Positions 27,073 to 35,050 of a stretch of DNA of 58,184 nucleotides are shown one piece after another. The notes under the pieces are model-generated. The model saw only the letters and a list, made by a program, of their open reading frames with translations. It was not told the DNA's origin and did no database searches. Positions within the stretch are counted from its first letter, which is position 1; every line of letters starts with the position of its first letter. This stretch comes from Planctomycetaceae bacterium (GTDB taxonomy: Bacteria; Planctomycetota; Planctomycetia; Planctomycetales; Planctomycetaceae): the NCBI GenBank assembly GCA_018699955.1, contig JABISG010000032.1, forward strand, positions 1 through 58,184. The letters are read 5' to 3'. The position numbers and the translations under genes are program-made.

Positions 27073-28029
27073 TCATGGTCGGGTTTCGTCATCCTCAACT
27101 TCCTGCCTGCGCCCAAACTCTCCCCCGTGCTCTTGCAACAGGCGAATGCATTCGCGCCACTCTTCCACGAAGTGTGCAGGCGGACCTGCTTGAACCTGCA
27201 TTTGCGCATCGGCCAAGTCCAACGGCGTATTGCCTTCGTTGTTCGTCGCATTCGCGTCGGCTCCATGCTCCAGCAATGCTTTGACTGCTTTCGGATTTCC
27301 AAACTGACCGGCGAAGTGAAGGGAAATGTTGCCGTGCCTGTCTTTCGTATTCGGATCCGCGCCCGCCGCCATCAGTACATCGATAATCGATACACTGTCG
27401 TTGTCGGTGGCACGGTGTAACGCGGTCCCTCCGTACTCATCCGCAACCTTGAGCTCAACATCGGCACCGCGAGATATCAACAGATCCACCAATTCCTCCC
27501 GATCGTAACTGGCCGCTGCATGAAGCGCGGTGTAGCCGTCCTCGTTTCGCATGTTCACGCAGCCGGGGTCGTCGTCGAGAAACTGCTTCACCTCTTCCAG
27601 CGAAAAATGTTTTCGACTGGCAGCGTGGACGATGTCGGTGCTCGGCTGCCTGCTGAGCTGGAAATAGAACATCGCCGTGTATGCACTCGTGGGAAAGTAA
27701 GCGAACAGCGCTGCGACAATCGTAAGCGTTCGCATAGTGGAAATGGGCCAGGATGTCTGCTTGCGAAGAGCGTTCCTGACTGTTGCCCACATGAAGCAGA
27801 TGATGCCCAGGAGAACGACCGCCAAGCCCGCGATAAAAGCGAAGAACCAGATGACGACAAACGCTTCAGACCGAAACAAAAGCCAGAGCAAAAAGATTGC
27901 CGCATTAAACGCAAGTGGCATCGCGCCACAGTACGTAGAGATTCTCAGGTACCGGATGGAATTGTCGGCCGCCATGTTCTTGACTCCCATGATACCTGCA
28001 GGAGCAACCAACAAAATTAGAGACAGCAT
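27073..28029 (-). CDS. Membrane protein with C-terminal ankyrin repeats
   Basis: 318 aa. The first 130 residues hold about four hydrophobic segments (roughly 1-20, 35-52, 55-83 and 103-125; for example AFVVIWFFAFIAGLAVVLLG). The rest is soluble ankyrin repeats: DGYTALHAAASYDREELVDL, YGGTALHRATDNDSVSIIDV, HGNISLHFAGQFGNPKAVKA and EGNTPLDLADAQMQ, about 33 residues apart. This is most likely an inner-membrane anchor presenting an ankyrin protein-binding domain; sidedness cannot be decided. The upstream 28030-28168 stretch holds no gene. It is convergent with the esterase and shows no operon partner. Function unknown. Confidence 0.82.
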   Translation of the reverse strand: MLSLILLVAPAGIMGVKNMAADNSIRYLRISTYCGAMPLAFNAAIFLLWLLFRSEAFVVIWFFAFIAGLAVVLLGIICFMWATVRNALRKQTSWPISTMRTLTIVAALFAYFPTSAYTAMFYFQLSRQPSTDIVHAASRKHFSLEEVKQFLDDDPGCVNMRNEDGYTALHAAASYDREELVDLLISRGADVELKVADEYGGTALHRATDNDSVSIIDVLMAAGADPNTKDRHGNISLHFAGQFGNPKAVKALLEHGADANATNNEGNTPLDLADAQMQVQAGPPAHFVEEWRECIRLLQEHGGEFGRRQEVEDDETRP

Positions 28030-28168
28030 ATTGTCGCAAAGAACGGCAACTTAGTAAACGCGTCTCAACATTCCGGTAGTACGGCTCATTGCTCCAAACC
28101 CATCCGGTAACTCGCATCGAACAGGCGATCGCAGGATGGCTCCGGATTCTTGATTGGCAACCTTTGTC

Positions 28169-29605
28169 TCAAGCGAAGACGTCCTGAACCGGTTCGCCAA
28201 GGCCATCTTTGGAGGCGAAGAATGGGCGTTTTTCGACTTCGTAGGCGGTTTTCGGGCTGATGCCCATTGCGGTGTAAATGGTGGCATGCAGGTCTTCGAC
28301 GGAGACCGGGTTCTCGACCGCCAGCAGCGGGCGTTCGTCGGCCGTCTTGCCGTAGAGGAACCCTTTTTTAACACCGCCGCCAAACATCGCCACGCTGGTG
28401 CCGCCGGTGAAGTGACGGTGCAGTCCATAATGCTTGGGCTCTTCCAGCGTCTTACTGCGAGCGCGGGATTGGTCTTTGGCGTTCGAGCCGGGAACGCCTT
28501 CGATCATCATGTCGCGGCTGAACTCGCTGGCGATCACAACCAGGGTGCGGTCCAGCAGCCCCTGGGACTCCAGATCGAGAATCAATTGCGAAATCGGCCG
28601 GTCGATCTCGCTCTTGAGACGAGCAACCGTTGAGTGGCCGTTCTCGTGTGTGTCCCAGTGAATGAACGGGATGTATTCCGTGGTGACTTCAACAAAACGA
28701 GCCCCTTCCTCAACCAGACGTCGCGCTAACAGACAACCGCGACCAAATCGCCCCGTGTTGTATCGCTCATAGGACTCTTTCGATTCGCGGGTGAGGTCGA
28801 AGGCGTGCTTCTCTTTCGATTGCAACAGGCGATGGGCCGCATCCATCGAACGCAGCATCGACTCCTGCTGGAAGTCGCTCAATAACGCGCGATTGGGACT
28901 TTGGTCGATGAGTTTTCGATAATGTCGGTAGCGGTTGCTGAAGCGGCCGGGTTTCATGCCTTTGGGCGGTTGGACCGAGCGGACAGCATCTTTGGGGTAA
29001 GGCAGGTTCATCGGCCCGAATTCCGATCCGAAGAAACCGGCGGTGGTGAAGGCCTTGAGTTCTTCCTTTTCACCGACGCCCTCAAGTCGCTGGCCGATGT
29101 TGATGAAAGGCGGGACGACGGGATTCTTCGGGCCGAGCACCTTGGCCATCCAGGCACCAATATGCGGTGCCGCCACGGTAATCGGCGGCACGTAGCCGGT
29201 GTGCCAGTGATATTGGTGGCGAGAGTGCAGGATGTGTCCAAGGTCTGGCTGAACTGCCGAGCGGATCAGCGTACCACGATCCATAACGTTGGCAACTCTT
29301 TCCAGCCCCTGCGTAATCTTGATGTTGTCAACGGCCGTATCGATTGCCGGAAAAGTACTCAGAATCTTCTCGACATCCAGTCCCTTTTCAAAAGGCAGAT
29401 ACCGTTTGGGATCAAACGTGTCCGGGGCGGCCATCCCGCCTGCCAGCCAAATCAGAATGCAGGAGTCGGCTTTCGCCTTGGGTTGAATGACGGCGGTGTC
29501 GGCATTGCCCCAGACTCGCGTTCCGCCACAGCCGAGAGCGGCAACCGAAGCCGCGCCCAGTTGCTTGAGAAATTCTCGGCGAGCTAAATATTCTTGTGTT
29601 GTCAT
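28169..29605 (-). CDS. DUF1501 protein, Tat-exported
   Basis: 478 aa. Tat motif ARREFLKQLG (residues 8-17), then AASVAALGCGGTRVWG. DUF1501 landmarks are LIWLAGGMAAPDTFDPKRYL, HIGAWMAKVLGPKNPVVPPF, RLVEEGARFVEVTTEYIPF, a VVIASEFSRDMM block (replacing WGEFGRTP), KHYGLHRHFTGGTSVAMFGG and a C-terminal DLHATIYTAMGI. It starts 9 bp after the stop of the DUF1549/1553 gene on the same strand, so the two are very probably co-translated, the usual PSCyt1-DUF1549-DUF1553 plus DUF1501 pair of planctomycetes. Exported, reaction unknown. It belongs to a DUF1501 branch clearly different from the three at 5-17 kb. Confidence 0.9.
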   Translation of the reverse strand: MTTQEYLARREFLKQLGAASVAALGCGGTRVWGNADTAVIQPKAKADSCILIWLAGGMAAPDTFDPKRYLPFEKGLDVEKILSTFPAIDTAVDNIKITQGLERVANVMDRGTLIRSAVQPDLGHILHSRHQYHWHTGYVPPITVAAPHIGAWMAKVLGPKNPVVPPFINIGQRLEGVGEKEELKAFTTAGFFGSEFGPMNLPYPKDAVRSVQPPKGMKPGRFSNRYRHYRKLIDQSPNRALLSDFQQESMLRSMDAAHRLLQSKEKHAFDLTRESKESYERYNTGRFGRGCLLARRLVEEGARFVEVTTEYIPFIHWDTHENGHSTVARLKSEIDRPISQLILDLESQGLLDRTLVVIASEFSRDMMIEGVPGSNAKDQSRARSKTLEEPKHYGLHRHFTGGTSVAMFGGGVKKGFLYGKTADERPLLAVENPVSVEDLHATIYTAMGISPKTAYEVEKRPFFASKDGLGEPVQDVFA

Positions 29606-29614
29606 GCAGAACTC

Positions 29615-32032
29615 TTATCGAACAATTTGAAATTCGGGCAGCATGAAGATCGTCCACAACAGGTCTTCGACGGCGATGGGATTGCGGCCGTCACCTGCGA
29701 CTTCGGCCAGTACGGTTCGCTCATTTGCAGTGGGCTTGCGCGACAATGCAAAGTCATAAAGCCATTCGATCAACTCTTCGCTTGATCTGCGCTGCCCCGT
29801 CAGGTGTTTAGCCCCTCCACTGAGGTAGCCGGCAAGAATCTCGCCGTTGGATAAATCAATGGCTTGCAGCATCGTCAATTCGCCCGGCCGACTCGTGACG
29901 ACTTGATCGCGATGCGGTCGCCCGAGGGATCGCATCAGAAAATTGTTCTGCACCAGCGACGCGCGAACCGGAGGCGTGGGCAAGCCGGGTTCCGATGGAA
30001 CGGCTTTCGGATCGAGTAACGCCCCCCAGGGGCCGGCACCGTGCGGGTGAATTTCAGCGGCCGATTGCCACTTGCCTTTGAGTTTTCGAGATTGCCACGT
30101 CTTGTCGGTGGCAAAAACCAATGGCTTGTCGCCGTCGATCAACGTCATCTGACAGATAAAGCCGGCGGCACCGCCGAACATCTCCGCGTCGATCTCAATG
30201 AGGTTGTCACCCTTCAACAGATACCGAGCAACATCGAGGTAGACCGGTTTCTGCCAGTCTTTCGACGATGCCACTTTGGTGCCGTTGATCTTCATTGTGA
30301 AGGCATTGTCGCAGGTCGCCATCAATCGGGCGACTTGGGGCTTCGCGGACAGCCGGAAGCGTTTGCGAATCTCGATTTGTTTTAACACCGGGCCAGAATT
30401 CCAGATCCACTTTGCGGTCACCGGAGCCGATGCGGGCGGTTTTGTTCGCGGCGTCTTTGCTTCCGACGACGGATTCCGTTCCGCGCGATCCACTTTGGCT
30501 GTCGGTTCACCGGGATTGGTGCCCGTGATTTGCCACATCGAATCGAGCAACTGCTCGGCCGTCATGCGTTTGGCGATGGGCCCGGCGTAGACATAATCTT
30601 CGCCCGGTTCTGACTGCAAAATCACCGTGCGTGACTGATACGCCTGCGAGGTCATGACGAAGCGGATGAACTTGCGTAAGTCGTAGCCGTCGGCGGCGAA
30701 CCGCACTGCCAGGTAATCGAGCAGATCTTCGTTCCATGGTTGCGTATGCATGGCATCGACCGGGTGAACGATGCCTCGGCCCATCAGCCTTGCCCAGATT
30801 CGGTTGACCAGCGTCCGCGTAAATCGACCGTTCTCGGGATGCGTCATCAGACGGGCCAACTGCTTTAGGCGTTCGGCTTTGGGTGCTTTCGGATCGACGT
30901 CGCCGATCTCAGGGAAGATCCACCTGGGGGTCGCCATCTTGCCGGTTGGTTTGTCGCAACGATTGAGTTCGAGCGGCCCGTCGGCGTAAATGGCGGCCAG
31001 ATTATAAGCTTCTGATAAGGTCCAACGATCAATGAAGCTGTCGTGACAGCTGGCGCATTTCATGTTGATGCCGAGAAAAACTTGCGAGACGTTTTGGGCA
31101 AATTGAATTTCGCGGGTCTGGCTGGCATTCACTTCGCCGCGCCACTTGATGCCGTCAATGAATCCAGACGAGGCTGCGGTGGGTGCAATCAACTCGCGGA
31201 CGAACTGATCGTACGGCTTGTTGTCGCGCAGCGAGGCGTACAGCCAAGTCGTAATCTGGCTACGTCCTTTGGTGATGAATCCTGTGCCGGTGTAATCGTT
31301 GCGTAACAGGTCGTTCCAGGTGGTCAGCCAGTGGTCGGCATAGGCGATGTCGTCGGTAAGAAGTTTATCAATCAACCTTTCCCGCTTGTCGCGTGTTGAA
31401 TCTGCGTTAAATGTCTGCAGATCAGCGGGCGTGGGCAGCAGGCCGATGGCATCGAGCGAGGCACGGCGGAGGAACATTGCATCGGAAATGGGCGCAGGCA
31501 ATGACTGTTTGTGACGAATCAGATCGGCGTCCAACAGACGGTCGATCGGATGGGCGCGGCCGTTTTGTGGCGGCGGCAGTTGGATCTGTCGCGGTTTCAG
31601 CGGTGGCTCCCATGCCGATCTTCCCAGCGTGATGCCCTGCTTCCAAGGCAGACCCGCCTCGATCCATTTCTTGAGGACTGCGATCTTCTTCGCTGGAATG
31701 CGCGGACCTTCGGGCGGCATCCAATTGTTTTCGTCGTCGGAAACAATCCGCTCGAAAAAGAGACTCTTGCCGGCATTCCCCGGAGTCACCGCTTTTCCAC
31801 TTTCTCCACCCGCCAGCAGTTGGGCGCGGGTGTTCATCGACAGGCCCCCCTCTTTCTTCTCCCCCGTATGGCATTTGCCGCAATGTTTTTTGAGAATCGG
31901 CATGACCTCGTGAACAAAATCCACAGCGGGCAAAGAGGCAGGCATCGCCAACGTTAATAACAACGATGCAGCGATCAGGCGAAAATTCTGAGAGACGTAA
32001 AACACAGATCGATTTCCAAAGCGGGTAAACAT
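29615..32032 (-). CDS. PSCyt1/DUF1549/DUF1553 cytochrome-like protein with galactose-binding-like insert
   Basis: 805 aa from the ATG at 32032, 37 codons inside the longest frame, chosen for its signal (FRLIAASLLLTLAMPASLPA). PSCyt1 haem motif HCGKCH (C51, C54, H55), with WMPPEGPRI. DUF1549 (about 140-340) includes CASCHDSF (C326, C329, H330). DUF1553 (about 365-800) is interrupted at about 541-657 by a rhamnosidase/galactose-binding-like sandwich (KWIWNSGPVLKQIEIRKRF; FTMKINGTKVASSKDW; YLLKGDNLIEIDAEMFGG). The DUF1553 end (RPGELTMLQAIDLSNGEIL) resumes afterwards. It is exported and probably binds c-type haem; no reaction is known. It is first in a two-gene unit with the DUF1501 gene 9 bp downstream. 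Confidence 0.88.
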   Translation of the reverse strand: MFTRFGNRSVFYVSQNFRLIAASLLLTLAMPASLPAVDFVHEVMPILKKHCGKCHTGEKKEGGLSMNTRAQLLAGGESGKAVTPGNAGKSLFFERIVSDDENNWMPPEGPRIPAKKIAVLKKWIEAGLPWKQGITLGRSAWEPPLKPRQIQLPPPQNGRAHPIDRLLDADLIRHKQSLPAPISDAMFLRRASLDAIGLLPTPADLQTFNADSTRDKRERLIDKLLTDDIAYADHWLTTWNDLLRNDYTGTGFITKGRSQITTWLYASLRDNKPYDQFVRELIAPTAASSGFIDGIKWRGEVNASQTREIQFAQNVSQVFLGINMKCASCHDSFIDRWTLSEAYNLAAIYADGPLELNRCDKPTGKMATPRWIFPEIGDVDPKAPKAERLKQLARLMTHPENGRFTRTLVNRIWARLMGRGIVHPVDAMHTQPWNEDLLDYLAVRFAADGYDLRKFIRFVMTSQAYQSRTVILQSEPGEDYVYAGPIAKRMTAEQLLDSMWQITGTNPGEPTAKVDRAERNPSSEAKTPRTKPPASAPVTAKWIWNSGPVLKQIEIRKRFRLSAKPQVARLMATCDNAFTMKINGTKVASSKDWQKPVYLDVARYLLKGDNLIEIDAEMFGGAAGFICQMTLIDGDKPLVFATDKTWQSRKLKGKWQSAAEIHPHGAGPWGALLDPKAVPSEPGLPTPPVRASLVQNNFLMRSLGRPHRDQVVTSRPGELTMLQAIDLSNGEILAGYLSGGAKHLTGQRRSSEELIEWLYDFALSRKPTANERTVLAEVAGDGRNPIAVEDLLWTIFMLPEFQIVR

Positions 32033-32368
32033 GCGATTTCGACGGGCGAAGGAACAGAAAATTGAGAAGCACTGCGAAGACTTCACGGTGACCACAAAAC
32101 CCAAGAATTCAGACGGTCGTCTTCGTATTCTATTATGCCACACACTCGGCCTGTCCGCGTGGAAGACTCAACGTTTCTCAGAACTCCAGGACCATGTCAA
32201 GCAAGGAGACATCGAATGTCCGAAGGATGATTCATATTGCCCCCGTGCATGGCGCAGACCCCGACGCACAACGGCAACAGGTTTTTGGCCTGCGTTCTCT
32301 TCACAAATCGAGCGTCGCGTTATACTGCTTCCTGTTCCCGACCATTTGAGCCGACTTGAGGATGCACG
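32033..32368. other. Divergent promoter region, DUF1549 gene / pepN
   Basis: 336 bp between divergent starts. On plus, TATACT at 32321-32326 with TCTTCA (32298-32303, 17-bp gap) is a possible promoter for pepN. On minus, CATAAT (complement of 32140-32145) could serve the DUF1549 gene but has no clear -35. No coding feature is supported. Confidence 0.4.
32298..32326 (+). promoter_or_regulatory. Candidate sigma70-type promoter for pepN
   Basis: TCTTCA (weak -35) with a 17-bp spacer and TATACT (-10), 42 bp before the pepN ATG. The -10 is good and the -35 poor; planctomycete promoters are little defined, so this is tentative. Confidence 0.35.
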
Positions 32369-34984
32369 ATGTCCGCGCCCATTGAGACCTTCAGAAGCAA
32401 TTATCTCCCATCAGATTTCGAAGTGGAAGGAATCGACCTGACTTTCGAACTGGGTGAAACCGAAACGATTGTGCACACAATCATCAATTTTGTGCGCACC
32501 GGTCCCGATGACAGCACGCCGTTGGTATTAAACGGCGAAGAGCTGGAACTGCGGTCTTTGACGATTGATGACGTTGCCGTTCCTGCAGAACGTTACGCTG
32601 TGGTAAAGGAAACGCTGACGATTGAGGCAGTGCCTTCGCGTTTCACGCTGAAAAGCACTGTCGCGATCAAGCCGCAGGAGAACCTCGCGCTGTCGGGACT
32701 TTACAAATCATCCGGCAGTTTTTGCACGCAGTGCGAAGCGGAAGGTTTTCGGCGCATCACCTATTTTCTCGACCGCCCCGATGTGATGACCCGCTACAGG
32801 ACCACAATCATTGCCGACCCCGAGAAGTATCCGGTACTGCTCTCGAACGGCAATCACGTCGATACGACCGATTGGAATGACGGCCGACGCAAGGTCGTCT
32901 GGGAAGATCCGTTTCCCAAGCCCTCTTACCTGTTCGCATTGGTGGCCGGCAACCTGAAATGCAACTCCGGTACGTTCACGACACAGTCGGGGCGCGAGGT
33001 TCAGCTGGAGATTTGGGTTGCTGCGTCGGATCTCGACAAGACCGACCATGCACTGGTCTCTTTGCAGAAATCGATGGCCTGGGATGAGGAGCGTTTTGGC
33101 CTGGAGTATGACCTCGACATTTACATGATCGTTGCGGTGAGTGATTTCAATATGGGGGCGATGGAGAATAAGGGCCTCAATATCTTCAATACCAAGTACG
33201 TATTGGCGAAATCCGATACAGCGACCGATGCCGATTTCGACGGTGTGGAGGCAGTGATCGCGCATGAGTATTTTCACAACTGGACGGGCAACCGCGTGAC
33301 CTGCCGCGACTGGTTTCAATTGACCTTGAAGGAGGGTCTGACGGTCTTCCGCGATCAGCAGTTCACAATGGATCAAACATCCGAAGGCGTGAAACGTATT
33401 CACGATGTGCAAAGTCTGCGGTATGCACAATTTCCCGAAGATGCCGGCCCGATGTCGCATCCGATTCGTCCCGAATCGTATGTCGTGATGGACAACTTCT
33501 ACACGGCGACCGTCTACAACAAAGGGGCCGAAGTCATTCGCATGTACCAGACACTGTTGGGGAAAGAGGGTTTCCGCAATGGTATGGACCTCTATTTTCA
33601 ACGGCACGACGGACAAGCGGTGACCTGCGATGATTTTCGCGCCGCCATGGCCGCCGCCAACGATCGCGATCTGACGCAATTCGAGCGTTGGTACGACCAG
33701 AATGGAACGCCCGAGCTTTCGGTTGAAGCGGTGTACGATCCGACGACGCAGACGTACCAGCTTTCGCTCGTACAAAGGAGCACAGCCAGCGAGTCACACC
33801 AGCCTTTCCACATGCCGATTCGCATCGCCTTGTTGGGCCGGGCTGGCGGTGAAATTGAGACGACAATCAATGGTAACACGAACACCGAACACCTGATCGA
33901 ACTGACACAGGCGAGCGAAACCCATGTGTTTGAAGGAGTCGGCGAGCCACCGGTACCGTCAATTCTACGAGGCTTTTCTGCGCCGGTTCAGCTGAAGTTT
34001 AAGCGTCCGCGCAGCGACTATGCTTTCTTGATGGCTCACGATCAGGATGACTTCAACCGCTGGGAGGCCGGGCAGACTCTGGCGAAGGAACTGTTGCTTG
34101 AACAGATTGCAGCGGTTCAGCAGGGAGAAGCGTCGCATTGTGACGACCTGCTTTTGGATGCCTTTGGAAAACTGCTGGCAGACGAGTCACTCGACGGTTC
34201 ATTCAAAGCCCTGGCGATGCGGTTGCCGCCCGAACGCGAGCTGGGCATGGCGATGAAAACGATCGATCCCGATGCCATCCATCACGTTCGAAATGCCTTC
34301 GTTAAACAGCTTGCCGTGAAACACCGCGATGCACTGCTCGCGCTTTACAACCGCCTGAACATTGAGGTGCCCTATTGCTTCGCGAAGGATGATGTCCAGC
34401 GGCGAACCTTGAAGAATACCTGCCTGGGATATCTCTCGGTACTCGAAAATGACGCAGCGATTCAGGAATTGGTGCTGGCGCAGTTTGAACAGGCCAACAA
34501 CATGACCGACCAGCAGGCTGCGCTCGTCATGCTGACGCAGAGTGTCCGACCGGAACGGGACAAGGCGTTGGAAAACTTCTACGCGCAATGGCAAGACGAT
34601 GCGTTGGTGATTGACAAGTGGTTTGCGGTGCAAGGTGCGTCACCGGCGGACGATTGCCTGGAGTGTATCGAAGCCCTTGCTAACCATCCCGCGTTCAATC
34701 TGAAGAATCCAAATCGGCTGCGCGCGTTGGTCGGTGCGTTCTCGGGAAATCAATTCCACTTTCACAATAAGAATGGACAGGGTTATCGCTTCCTGAGCGA
34801 AATTGTTCTACAGATTCAGAAGGCAAATCCGCAGGCCGCCGCGCGAATGGTCAGCGGCTTCAATCAGTGGAAACGTTTCGACACAGCGCGTCAGGCTTTG
34901 ATGCGGGCCGAACTGGAACGCATCATTCAAACCGAAGATCTGGCCAGGGATGTCTTTGAGATTGTCACTCGTGCGCTGAATTGA
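32369..34984 (+). CDS. pepN: Aminopeptidase N (M1 family)
   Basis: 871-aa cytoplasmic zinc aminopeptidase that removes N-terminal residues from peptides. The exopeptidase motif GAMENKGLNIF is intact. The zinc site is HEYFH (H299, E300, H303) plus E322 in LTLKEGLTVFRDQQF, with the M1 spacing of 18 residues between H303 and E322. The Tyr transition-state residue is likely in VYNKGAEVIRMYQ. The length and the C-terminal DUF3458-type domains match E. coli PepN (about 870 aa). GAGGA lies just before the ATG. Monocistronic; convergent with the Ca-ATPase gene. No signal peptide. Confidence 0.95.
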   Translation: MSAPIETFRSNYLPSDFEVEGIDLTFELGETETIVHTIINFVRTGPDDSTPLVLNGEELELRSLTIDDVAVPAERYAVVKETLTIEAVPSRFTLKSTVAIKPQENLALSGLYKSSGSFCTQCEAEGFRRITYFLDRPDVMTRYRTTIIADPEKYPVLLSNGNHVDTTDWNDGRRKVVWEDPFPKPSYLFALVAGNLKCNSGTFTTQSGREVQLEIWVAASDLDKTDHALVSLQKSMAWDEERFGLEYDLDIYMIVAVSDFNMGAMENKGLNIFNTKYVLAKSDTATDADFDGVEAVIAHEYFHNWTGNRVTCRDWFQLTLKEGLTVFRDQQFTMDQTSEGVKRIHDVQSLRYAQFPEDAGPMSHPIRPESYVVMDNFYTATVYNKGAEVIRMYQTLLGKEGFRNGMDLYFQRHDGQAVTCDDFRAAMAAANDRDLTQFERWYDQNGTPELSVEAVYDPTTQTYQLSLVQRSTASESHQPFHMPIRIALLGRAGGEIETTINGNTNTEHLIELTQASETHVFEGVGEPPVPSILRGFSAPVQLKFKRPRSDYAFLMAHDQDDFNRWEAGQTLAKELLLEQIAAVQQGEASHCDDLLLDAFGKLLADESLDGSFKALAMRLPPERELGMAMKTIDPDAIHHVRNAFVKQLAVKHRDALLALYNRLNIEVPYCFAKDDVQRRTLKNTCLGYLSVLENDAAIQELVLAQFEQANNMTDQQAALVMLTQSVRPERDKALENFYAQWQDDALVIDKWFAVQGASPADDCLECIEALANHPAFNLKNPNRLRALVGAFSGNQFHFHNKNGQGYRFLSEIVLQIQKANPQAAARMVSGFNQWKRFDTARQALMRAELERIIQTEDLARDVFEIVTRALN

Positions 34985-35050
34985 CTCTTCCCGCACGCCC
35001 ATTTCCGAGTCGTTACTCCCAAATGCAGAGGCCCGTCTTCTGCACCGATG

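Noticed and set aside
32708..33775. 355-codon minus-strand frame
   Set aside because: It is antisense to the catalytic region of pepN, which carries all M1 motifs; no recognisable domain.
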